NCBI RefSeq assembly: GCF_002135415.1
Contig: NZ_NEGJ01000001.1
Span: 248,001 to 312,000, forward strand
Length of the DNA stretch: 64,000 bases
Source: Acinetobacter sp. ANC 3832
GTDB lineage: Bacteria > Pseudomonadota > Gammaproteobacteria > Pseudomonadales > Moraxellaceae
Direction of reading: 5' to 3'
The notes under the pieces were generated by a model. The model searched no databases. It was given only the letters and a program-made list of their open reading frames with translations, and was not told the DNA's origin. Positions 56,574 through 64,000 of this stretch are shown piece after piece (the first letter of the stretch is position 1; each line of letters starts with the position of its first letter). The translations under genes were made by a program, and so were the position numbers.

Positions 56574-58376
56574 ATGAATTTATTGCAACTCTTCCAAAAA
56601 CTTAAACCCTTTGTGCGTCCTTATCGTTGGCTTGTCATCGCCACATTGCTTTTAACCTTAATTGGCGCTTTAACAGCACAGGTCAATGCACTCACGTTAA
56701 AATATGCGGTTGATAGTATTAACAAGTTAGTCGAAGCTGGGCAAGGTTTAGCGCAAGGTTGGCATATTCTCATTACCATTACTGCAATTTTATTGGGTAA
56801 AGAAATTATTAATGCCTTTGTACAATTTGGGCAAAAATTTTATGGGGAACGTTTGCGGATTTTTGTATCTCAAGATCTTGCACAAGGCATCATCGAAAAA
56901 TTTCTGACTTATCGTTTAGCATTCTTCAATGAAGATAATAACCAAGCAGGTAAATTACAAACCCGTATCGATCGCGGCATCGGCTCACTTACACGCTTAG
57001 TTCAAATCTTTTTTATTGATATTTTGCCGTTATTTACCAGTGCAATTGTGGCACTTGGCTTAATGTACTATGCCAATTTTTATGTCGGTTTAGTTGCGAC
57101 CATTATTGTTCCGATTTACTTTTGGCTGACCTACCAACAAGCACAGAAACTCGGAGGATGGCGTCGGAATTTACGTGATGGTCGTGAAAAGAAAAGTCAG
57201 GGAATTTTAGGCATTATCAATTCAATTACCGTGATTAAGTCTTTTAACCGTGAATCGATAGAAGCTGAAAAACAGCTCAAACTGCAAAGAGAACTGACTG
57301 ATAACCAAATGCATACCCGTCAAATCAGCTTTATATTTGATGGATTAAAGACCTTTATTGAACAAATTGGTGTCGTGCTGATCATCATTCTCACGGCTTA
57401 TTTTGTCTTAGATGGACAGATGAGTATTGGTATGATTATGTACCATGTACTTCTATTTAATAATGTTTCTGCACCGATTCGCTCATTACATCGCATCTAT
57501 GATGAAATTAATGATGCCATGATTTATTCCGAAAGCTTTTTTACTATTTTAGAGGCTGACAATGAAATTGAATCAAGTGGCTCGTTAAAGCCTGAAATTC
57601 ATGGCAAATTTGAACTACAAAATGTCGATTTTTCTTATCCCAATGGTTATCAAGCTTTACAACGCATCAATATGACTATTCAACCGAATAAAATCACAGC
57701 TTTGGTCGGTTTATCGGGTGCAGGGAAATCCACCCTGATCAGTTTATTGGATAAATTTTACTTGCCTGATTCAGGTCAAATTCTATTGGATGGGGTCAAT
57801 ATTGAAGATATAGATACCCAATATTTACGTGAGCACATTGGTTTAGTTCTACAAAAAAATCATATTTTCCAAGGTTCAATTTTTGAAAATATCCGTTATG
57901 GTAAAACCGATGCTTCACTTGAAGATGTCATGCATGCAGCAAAAAAAGCGTCTATTCATGATCAGATTTTAAAACTTCCTCATGCCTATGAAGCGGATGC
58001 ACTGATGCTTTCAGGGGGGCAACAACAGCGTATTGCAATTGCGCGGATGTTCCTGAAAAACCCCCCGATTATTTTTTTAGATGAACCGACAGCCAGTTTA
58101 GATGCAATTGCCTCTGAACAAATTAAGCAAAGTTTAGATGAGATTAAACAAGGGCGAACCGTAATTATGATTTCGCATAGTTTGTCGCAAATTATTGATG
58201 CGGATTATACCTATGTGATGAAAGAAGGAAAAATAGTCGAACACGGCGAACATGATGCTTTATATCATCAAGATGGAACGTATAAAGAGATTTTTGATGC
58301 AATGGCAAAGAGTTTAAACATTGAAAAAATTGCCAAGACATTTGAAGATGATGCAGAGGAAGAAACGCATAGTTAG
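56574..58376 (+). CDS. ABC exporter half-transporter (membrane domain fused to ATPase)
   Basis: A 600-residue homodimeric-type exporter. Six membrane helices (about 18-320), then the nucleotide-binding domain: Walker A GLSGAGKST, Q-loop LVLQKNHIFQGSI, signature LSGGQQQR, Walker B IIFLDEPTASLD and H-loop ISHSLSQI. Similar in plan to MsbA and other lipid or peptide exporters; the substrate cannot be told. The last 25 residues are acidic (FEDDAEEETHS). Single gene. Confidence 0.9.
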   Translation: MNLLQLFQKLKPFVRPYRWLVIATLLLTLIGALTAQVNALTLKYAVDSINKLVEAGQGLAQGWHILITITAILLGKEIINAFVQFGQKFYGERLRIFVSQDLAQGIIEKFLTYRLAFFNEDNNQAGKLQTRIDRGIGSLTRLVQIFFIDILPLFTSAIVALGLMYYANFYVGLVATIIVPIYFWLTYQQAQKLGGWRRNLRDGREKKSQGILGIINSITVIKSFNRESIEAEKQLKLQRELTDNQMHTRQISFIFDGLKTFIEQIGVVLIIILTAYFVLDGQMSIGMIMYHVLLFNNVSAPIRSLHRIYDEINDAMIYSESFFTILEADNEIESSGSLKPEIHGKFELQNVDFSYPNGYQALQRINMTIQPNKITALVGLSGAGKSTLISLLDKFYLPDSGQILLDGVNIEDIDTQYLREHIGLVLQKNHIFQGSIFENIRYGKTDASLEDVMHAAKKASIHDQILKLPHAYEADALMLSGGQQQRIAIARMFLKNPPIIFLDEPTASLDAIASEQIKQSLDEIKQGRTVIMISHSLSQIIDADYTYVMKEGKIVEHGEHDALYHQDGTYKEIFDAMAKSLNIEKIAKTFEDDAEEETHS

Positions 58377-58508
58377 ACAACACAATCTATAGACCTGTTG
58401 CGTAAGTCGAGAAATGAACAAATATTAATTAAAAACTAACTTATGTAAGAGATCTTATGAACTGATATTGCTCAGCAATCCATAATCTGAAAAATATTCA
58501 AATCTAAA

Positions 58509-58538
58509 CTGGAATCTTGATACTCGACAAGATTCCAG
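58509..58538. terminator. 11-bp inverted repeat between the ABC gene and the beta-propeller gene
   Basis: CTGGAATCTTG / CAAGATTCCAG with an 8-b loop, midway between convergent genes. Only a weak T-rich tail, so it is a possible bidirectional terminator. Confidence 0.5.
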
Positions 58539-58558
58539 CATCTTTATGACAAATCCAA

Positions 58559-59722
58559 TCAACAAATAATCTTAGAAATCAGCTTATCTTCTATCAATAG
58601 CTTTTCAGTTTGATCTGGTAAAAGCTCAACCAAATACTTACCATTTGAATAGAAAATAGAATCATCTTTTAAAGCAAAGCTCATGACACCTTTTTTCAAA
58701 ATGCTTAAATCACCTGAAGGTGAACGCTTGACCAACTCCCAAGTATTGGGAATCATTCCCGGATATTTTTCACCTGCTTTTTGATTACGCTCTAAATTCT
58801 GCTGAGCCTTAATTAAATTACCTTCCACAAAAAGCTCTTCTTCAGATTTTTGCTGTTTTTTTGCAGGATTATTACCTGATGTCGTTTTTAAAGATTCACC
58901 TGTATAACGCTGAGTAAAGAAATCTAGCCAACCGACAATGGCTCGAATAATTTTAAAAGGCGCAATCAGAATATCTTTGAGGGATGTAATGGGTGAACTA
59001 CTATGTCCTGATGCGGTATAAGGTCGTTTCAGGAAGTAAAGATTACCCAAGCTGTCCATCTTCGGTTTAAAGAAATCAAACTTTACATTCGAAATGATTG
59101 TTTCTAAATCGCCTGTTTGCATATTTAAATGACAGATTTCTTTAGGGCCATATGCCACGCCATGATCACCATATGCCAATCCACAGGTATCATAATACAG
59201 TTGGTCACTGTCCCGAGGATCAAACATTGGATGACTATCGACACAATCACCTTCGGTTAAATACTGCGTTCGATTGGCATCCAACGGTAAAATACAAATA
59301 TGTCGTTCATAACCAGACTGTCCATTCACAGATAAAGCCAATCTACGTTTTGTTTCGTCATAAGCCATATCATGCACAATAAAATCATTCTTACGTAGAA
59401 TCAGACCTTCTGTTTCCTGCAAGTTATCCAATGATTTCAAATTAATAGAAGTACCTTCCTGCAAATATGCGGTATAAATCAATTTATGGTCAGATGTGAT
59501 CACGGCATCGGCAGGGAAAATAAAATTTAGATCGGTATCTTCCTGTTCTGCACGCATCCCCATAAACTGAGCACCTGTGCCTTTCGACTTCCATTCTTTG
59601 CGTTGCTGAATTTCAACTAAATTCTTTTTATATTGATCAATCGCCTGACAAGGAACGGTGATGGATTTATTGTCTTGTAATAAATTTAATTTTTGATTGG
59701 ATAAATACAATAACGATGACAT
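58559..59722 (-). CDS. Beta-propeller-like protein of unknown function
   Basis: A 387-residue protein not recognised by name. The pattern of short beta segments with ITSDHKLIYTAYLQ, VHDMAYDETKRRLALSVNG, THPMFDPRDSD-like SHPMFDPRDSDQLYYDT and FKPKMDSLGNLYFLKRPY suggests a TolB/WD40-type propeller (about residues 60-270). A segment with a hydrophobic stretch (LIAPFKIIRAIVGWLDFFTQRY, about 272-293) and a Lys/Glu-rich helix follow, then two more blades. No signal peptide is evident. The ATG at 59722 has AGGAA eight bases upstream, so the longer ORF from 59773 is rejected. Single gene. Confidence 0.7.
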   Translation of the reverse strand: MSSLLYLSNQKLNLLQDNKSITVPCQAIDQYKKNLVEIQQRKEWKSKGTGAQFMGMRAEQEDTDLNFIFPADAVITSDHKLIYTAYLQEGTSINLKSLDNLQETEGLILRKNDFIVHDMAYDETKRRLALSVNGQSGYERHICILPLDANRTQYLTEGDCVDSHPMFDPRDSDQLYYDTCGLAYGDHGVAYGPKEICHLNMQTGDLETIISNVKFDFFKPKMDSLGNLYFLKRPYTASGHSSSPITSLKDILIAPFKIIRAIVGWLDFFTQRYTGESLKTTSGNNPAKKQQKSEEELFVEGNLIKAQQNLERNQKAGEKYPGMIPNTWELVKRSPSGDLSILKKGVMSFALKDDSIFYSNGKYLVELLPDQTEKLLIEDKLISKIIC

Positions 59723-59925
59723 GCAGGCTTTTCCTATTTTTTTATTTCGATGCGATGAAAACAGTATCTTCAAGACATCTTTTTTTAATTTATTTTGTGC
59801 AATATAACATCAAAGCAATGTCAAAAGTGCATTCCAATATGAACTGAGTTTTTCTATTTTTTAATTTCCGATTATCCTGAATCTTTATTTGTCATAAAAA
59901 TACAAAATCTCTGATTTACACCCAA

Positions 59926-59952
59926 TAAAAAGCCCTTCATCGAAGAAAGGCT
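59926..59952 (-). terminator. Terminator after pgsA
   Basis: AGCC...TTC / GAA...GGCT, followed by TTTTTATT on the minus strand. Confidence 0.7.
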
Positions 59953-59970
59953 ATTCAATATCTATATGTA

Positions 59971-60558
59971 TTAAGGCTGTTTTAAATATGGCCATGCTGC
60001 TTTTAAATAGATAATCATTGACCATAAAGTCAAGATCACAGCAGTATAAAGTAAGCCATACGCCAACATTTCAAGTGGCTTCCAATTCAACAGGAATACA
60101 GTCACTGCTATCATCTGAAAAGCAGTTTTATATTTACCTACGGTTGAAACAGCGACATTGGTTCTCGCACCCAGTTCAGCCATCCATTCACGTAAAGCAG
60201 AGACTGTAATTTCACGTGAAATAATCACAATTGCAGCAAAAGCCATGGCAATATTTGGTTGCCATTGTACCAATACAATCAGTGCCGCAGCGACCATCAA
60301 CTTATCTGCAACAGGATCTAAAAACCGTCCAAAAGCAGAAGTCTGATTCAATGTTCTTGCTAAATAACCATCAAACCAATCTGTAATTGCAGCAACCACG
60401 AAAACTGCAGTCAAAATAATATGACGGGTCATACTACCTTCATGCCCACCCACACCAATTGCAGGAGGCCAATATGCGATGATCAGAAAAACAGGAATTA
60501 ACGCAATACGAGCCAGCGTCAGGATATTTGGAATATTCAGGATTCGACCTGTAGTCAT
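59971..60558 (-). CDS. pgsA: CDP-diacylglycerol-glycerol-3-phosphate 3-phosphatidyltransferase
   Basis: A 195-residue membrane enzyme making phosphatidylglycerophosphate, the committed step to phosphatidylglycerol and cardiolipin. The CDP-alcohol phosphotransferase motif DWFDGYLARTLNQTSAFGRFLDPVADK (DGx2ARx8Gx3Dx3D) is complete. The start is uncertain: AGGGG upstream fits a TTG at 60570 or GTG at 60564 better than the ATG at 60558, but the ATG matches homologue starts. pgsA and uvrC are usual neighbours; a thioesterase gene lies between them here. Confidence 0.94.
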   Translation of the reverse strand: MTTGRILNIPNILTLARIALIPVFLIIAYWPPAIGVGGHEGSMTRHIILTAVFVVAAITDWFDGYLARTLNQTSAFGRFLDPVADKLMVAAALIVLVQWQPNIAMAFAAIVIISREITVSALREWMAELGARTNVAVSTVGKYKTAFQMIAVTVFLLNWKPLEMLAYGLLYTAVILTLWSMIIYLKAAWPYLKQP

Positions 60559-60665
60559 AGACACCGCCAATTTGTCCCCTCATTTATCTGCTAATACAGA
60601 CAAAAATATGCAGAGATATACTCTATTTTGAACAATACTTTATACGATTCACATGAAACTGTCGA

Positions 60666-61460
60666 CTAGGCAAATACAGTAACCGTCTGTCTATAGATTG
60701 CGATCAATCGGTTATTGCTGTCCCAAATATGTGCATATTCAGTGGAATAGCCATTTTCAGCATGATCTGTCACCACTTTATATTTAAACCAATCATGTAA
60801 TTGATATTGTGTTGAACCAATAAACGTGACTTGCCAAGTCAATGAACTTGCAGGTAAAAAAGTCTTAAACATCGGCAATACACCTGGTGGCCACACATCA
60901 AACAGCGTCATAAAATCTGCTGTAGACATCTCACGGTTCTCATGCAAATTTGGATCAAAACGAAACCATCCACCAAAATCAGGTTTTTTACTGGCTGTAC
61001 ATGGATAATTCCCTTCAGCCCATGCCAATTCAAACTGCTGGAAACATTGTGGTGCAATCGCATTTTTAGGCAGAACATTTAATTGTTCTACAGGCGGATA
61101 GTCTGGTGCTGCTGTTTCATTACTGACCTGAATCGTTGATTCACGTAAGGTGCCAAAACTTGCCAATAAAATACTTTGTACAGCATTATCCTGCCAAATC
61201 CGTACTTCAATGGTTGTAACTGATTTACCCTGTCGCAAAATCTCAGCAGTTAATTTAACTTTGCTTTCCTGTACAGGGCCTACAAAAGTCACACTGGTAT
61301 TTAAAAGTTGTTTTGATGGATCGTTAATCGTCAGTAATGCCTTATGCATCATCATGCCAGCAGCTAAACCACCGTAAATTGTGCGCCCTTGTAGCCATCC
61401 TTGCGGAATATCAACCCATTCATTTTGTTCAATGCTTTTAAATAATTGTGCTAATGACAT
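60666..61460 (-). CDS. Acyl-CoA thioesterase, double hot-dog (TesB-like) family
   Basis: A 264-residue protein with two hot-dog halves: GRTIYGGLAAGMMMHKALLT in the first and ADFMTLFDVWPPGV with YSTEYAHIWDSNNRLIAIYRQT in the second. It should hydrolyse acyl-CoA thioesters; chain-length preference is unknown. The ATG at 61460 follows GAGG at six bases. Between pgsA and uvrC on the same strand. Confidence 0.85.
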   Translation of the reverse strand: MSLAQLFKSIEQNEWVDIPQGWLQGRTIYGGLAAGMMMHKALLTINDPSKQLLNTSVTFVGPVQESKVKLTAEILRQGKSVTTIEVRIWQDNAVQSILLASFGTLRESTIQVSNETAAPDYPPVEQLNVLPKNAIAPQCFQQFELAWAEGNYPCTASKKPDFGGWFRFDPNLHENREMSTADFMTLFDVWPPGVLPMFKTFLPASSLTWQVTFIGSTQYQLHDWFKYKVVTDHAENGYSTEYAHIWDSNNRLIAIYRQTVTVFA

Positions 61461-61648
61461 GGTTTTCCTCAACCTAATGCTTTGTCCATTACTCTTTCAT
61501 ATTTAACATGTTGTTGTGAATGATCAGTGACTGTTGCGTCAATGAACATTTTGGCAAGTCTTCGTGATGATTAATATTTATACGACACGTTTATCATCAC
61601 AAGCGAATAAGTATACTTTTTCTTTAAAAAATATAAGAGATTTTTCGA

Positions 61649-63448
61649 TTACTCATGCAAAATTTTATAAATCGTTCGAGCCATCACATCACCTAAGCCC
61701 GGCACTAATTTTAAATCATTCTCAGAAGCTTTCAGCACACCCTGAATCCCACCAAAATGGGTTAATAAATCACGGCGACGCTTGGGTCCTAAGCCCGGAA
61801 TGGCTTCCAATACCGAGCCACCTCGGCGTTTATCACGTTTGGCACGATGCTTGGTAATCGCAAAGCGATGTGCTTCATCACGCACCTGTTGAATCAAATG
61901 CAAAGCTTTATTGTCTTCAGGCAACTGAATTTTTGTGCCATCGGTAAAGTGCAAGGTTTCCAGTCCTGGCTTACGCCCTTCACCTTTTGAGACACCAATC
62001 ATAAAGGCATCTAGCCCAAGTTCTTGCATCACATCCATCGCCATATGCAATTGCCCTTTACCACCATCAATCAGCAGTAAATCAGGCAACGGGGCTTTTT
62101 TATAACGACGAATTAACGCTTGGCGCATGGCAGCGTAATCATCGCCACCCGTAATATCTTCAATAGAGAATTGACGATAATCACGCTTGCGTGCACCACC
62201 TGCATCAAACACCACACAAGATGCAATGGTAGCTTCACCCATAGTATGTGAAATATCAAAGCACTCAATACTGTCAATCGGACGATCAACCACTTGTTCC
62301 AGTTGATGAAAGCGTTCATTCAACTCTAAATGATTGGCCAATTTCCCCTTAATCGCATGTTGCACATTCATCTGCGCAAGTTCGAGCCATTCCGCACGAG
62401 TTTCACGGACATTCGGCTTAATCTGAATTTTCTTTCCAAAATGTTGATGAAGTGCCTCCTCCATCTCTTTACGATCTGGAATATCGACATTAATAATCAA
62501 CTCTGTTGGAATTTCATCGGCAACTTGAAAGTAAAAATTTGCCATAAAGTCAGAGAGCATTTGTCCTAAATCATCGCCTAACATATCTGGAAAATAGCTT
62601 TTCCCACCGAGCATTTTTCCGTTACGCACATGCATAATCTGCACGCACGTCACCCCTGCTTGATAAGCAATGGCAAGAATATCGGCTTCGCCTTTGAGTT
62701 TATAAATCGCCTGTTGTGACTGTACATCACGTAATAAAGCCATACGATCCCGATAGAACACTGCTTTTTCAAACTCTAATTGTTCGGCAGCTTGTTCCAT
62801 TTTTTGGATCAATTCCTGATTCAATTCTTTGGTATCCCCCTTTAAGAATCGAATCGAATTTTCTACATCTTCGTTATATTCTTCAGGTGAAATCAGACCA
62901 ACACATGGCGCAGTGCAACGCTTAATCTGATACTGTAAACACGGACGTTTACGCTGTGAAAAAAAACTATTTTCACACTGGCGCACATTAAATAGTTTTT
63001 GCAGAACAAGTAAGGTATCTCTTGCATTATAGGCACTTGGGTAGGGTCCAAAGAACTTACCGACTTGATGTTTACCTTTACCTCGCCCCGAAGCAATTCG
63101 TGGATATGGTTTATCTGCGGAAACAAATATATATACATAAGATTTATCATCCCGCAGCATAATATTGTACTGAGGACGATGTAATTTAATCAGGTTTTGT
63201 TCGAGTAATAAGGCTTCTGTTTCAGAACGAACGATTAGTGTTTCAATATCATAAATACGAGCCACTAAAGCCTGCGTTTTAGGATGTTCAATGGTTTTAA
63301 CAAAGTAGCTTGATACACGATTTTTTAGATTTTTGGCTTTCCCGACATATAAAAGTTCACCGTCTTTCCCAAGCATTTTATACACGCCGGGAAGTTGGGT
63401 CATATTGGTTAAAATCTTTTCAATATTTTCACGTGCGTTTTCGTTCAC
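61649..63448 (-). CDS. uvrC: Excinuclease ABC subunit C
   Basis: A 599-residue dual endonuclease of nucleotide excision repair. N-terminal GIY-YIG domain ([26 protein letters not shown]), a UVR motif ([24 protein letters not shown]), the RNase H-like domain with [18 protein letters not shown] and [10 protein letters not shown], and a C-terminal helix-hairpin-helix ([27 protein letters not shown]). I choose the GTG at 63448, giving the usual length; the frame stays open to an ATG at 63574 and would add 42 residues (see findings). Confidence 0.95.
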   Translation of the reverse strand: MNENARENIEKILTNMTQLPGVYKMLGKDGELLYVGKAKNLKNRVSSYFVKTIEHPKTQALVARIYDIETLIVRSETEALLLEQNLIKLHRPQYNIMLRDDKSYVYIFVSADKPYPRIASGRGKGKHQVGKFFGPYPSAYNARDTLLVLQKLFNVRQCENSFFSQRKRPCLQYQIKRCTAPCVGLISPEEYNEDVENSIRFLKGDTKELNQELIQKMEQAAEQLEFEKAVFYRDRMALLRDVQSQQAIYKLKGEADILAIAYQAGVTCVQIMHVRNGKMLGGKSYFPDMLGDDLGQMLSDFMANFYFQVADEIPTELIINVDIPDRKEMEEALHQHFGKKIQIKPNVRETRAEWLELAQMNVQHAIKGKLANHLELNERFHQLEQVVDRPIDSIECFDISHTMGEATIASCVVFDAGGARKRDYRQFSIEDITGGDDYAAMRQALIRRYKKAPLPDLLLIDGGKGQLHMAMDVMQELGLDAFMIGVSKGEGRKPGLETLHFTDGTKIQLPEDNKALHLIQQVRDEAHRFAITKHRAKRDKRRGGSVLEAIPGLGPKRRRDLLTHFGGIQGVLKASENDLKLVPGLGDVMARTIYKILHE

Positions 63449-63575
63449 AGTCGACTTTTTAAATTTAGAATATAAATAGATGATGTCGCTTGCTTCGTTG
63501 TTTTTCAAGTCTACTATTGATTCAATTTTAAATATTATCCTCTGCCACTCGTTTGATGAGTTATCCGCCTTCATT

Positions 63576-63610
63576 AATATTCCGATTGAAAGAATTTCAA
63601 TCGGAATATT
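63576..63610. repeat. Perfect 16-bp hairpin upstream of uvrC
   Basis: AATATTCCGATTGAAA and its exact complement around a GAA loop. Followed by TTTTATTTAT on the plus strand only. It lies between the unknown gene at 63622 and uvrC and directly before the ATG at 63574. Possibly a terminator for the upstream gene, though its minus-strand tail is not U-rich. Confidence 0.6.
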
Positions 63611-63621
63611 TTATTTATAAG

Positions 63622-64000
63622 TTAATCTTTTAAATAAAACTCAGGCCATTTATCCCAAACCTCTAGTCTTCTTAATTCAGTTATTGCATCTGGTCTGAAC
63701 ATAGCAGCCTTAAAAGCGGTTTCATTCATATAATCACAGGTCAATTGATTTGGTTCAATTGTAAATATTTCATTTAGCGGATGATAAAATCCCCAATAAA
63801 TTTTATCATTAATACTGAGTTTTAGATTTGCTCTCTCTGGCTCATTATTATCTTTTTTATATTGTACCCAACTTACTTTACTCCATTGACCTGATTTATC
63901 TATTTCTGAATCCTCACCCACATGGCGGATAATCTTTTCTGGATAAAATTCAATATACTCTTGATTGGTTTGGGCGGATTGCTTTTGCCAACAAATCGAT
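63622..64000 (-). CDS. Unknown protein, C-terminal part (5' end beyond the window)
   Basis: The frame is open from the stop at 63622 to the window edge, at least 125 residues. A GTG at 63921 and an out-of-frame ATG at 63923 are internal possibilities, but coding continues upstream (IEFYPEKIIRHVGEDSEID), so the gene is cut by the window end. It is rich in aromatic and charged residues (WSKVSWVQYKKD, KIYWGFYHPLNE, EVWDKWPEFYLKD); I do not recognise a family. No membrane segment is visible in this part. Confidence 0.6.
   Translation of the reverse strand, partial: SICWQKQSAQTNQEYIEFYPEKIIRHVGEDSEIDKSGQWSKVSWVQYKKDNNEPERANLKLSINDKIYWGFYHPLNEIFTIEPNQLTCDYMNETAFKAAMFRPDAITELRRLEVWDKWPEFYLKD

Overview
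The window looks like chromosomal DNA from an Acinetobacter species (Moraxellaceae, Gammaproteobacteria). It is AT-rich, codon use is even throughout, and gene content and order match that genus: a lipase foldase gene upstream of its lipase, the fimU-pilV-pilW-pilX-pilY1-pilE block between rpsP and ispH, pilB-pilC-pilD-coaE, a pilin locus next to bfd/bfr, and rimP-nusA-infB-rbfA behind two initiator tRNAs. I see no insertion sequence, prophage, CRISPR array or rRNA. The species name is inference; no search could be run.

Layout. 1-3500: a DMT exporter, a hemerythrin-like protein, a TSUP transporter and truB. 3600-8500: one lipase foldase followed by three tandem secreted lipases. 8500-10700: the rpsP-rimM-trmD-rplS operon (minus strand). 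10800-18700: a minor-pilin/PilY1 operon (minus). 18700-24700: ispH, then plus-strand gmk, rpoZ, spoT, ridA, bfd and bfr. 24700-28600: an O-oligosaccharyltransferase of PglL type, a TfpZ-type accessory protein and two tandem pilins (minus). 28700-31100: two TPM-domain proteins and LemA. 31400-38400: rbfA, infB, nusA, rimP, two tRNA-fMet, tRNA-Leu(GAG), secG and tpiA (all minus). 38600-43200: pilB, pilC, pilD, coaE. 43200-49900: a DMT transporter, rlmB, ppnP, a TPR/glycosyltransferase-like protein, recN, yqgE, ruvX. 49900-54800: an AaeXAB-like aromatic-acid efflux operon with a divergent IclR regulator. 55000-64000: a flavin quinone reductase, an AlkB homologue, an ABC half-transporter, a beta-propeller protein of unknown function, pgsA, a thioesterase, uvrC and an edge-truncated unknown gene.

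Three clusters together cover most of a type IV pilus: motor, platform and prepilin peptidase (pilB/C/D), the tip complex of minor pilins with PilY1, and the pilins with a dedicated glycosylation enzyme. This apparatus supports twitching, adhesion and natural transformation in Acinetobacter. The lipase block is a self-contained secretion unit: one membrane foldase probably serves three exoenzymes.

The most notable observations are a SpoT whose synthetase half lacks recognisable catalytic motifs; a bacterioferritin that keeps its haem methionine but has lost most ferroxidase residues; the tandem pilins with TfpZ and PglL; the lipase expansion; a U1:U72 mismatch in both initiator tRNAs; and an in-frame N-terminal extension of uvrC bordered by a 16-bp hairpin. 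No clearly new multi-gene system was found; the best unknowns are the proteins at 45622-46935, 58559-59722 and 63622-64000.
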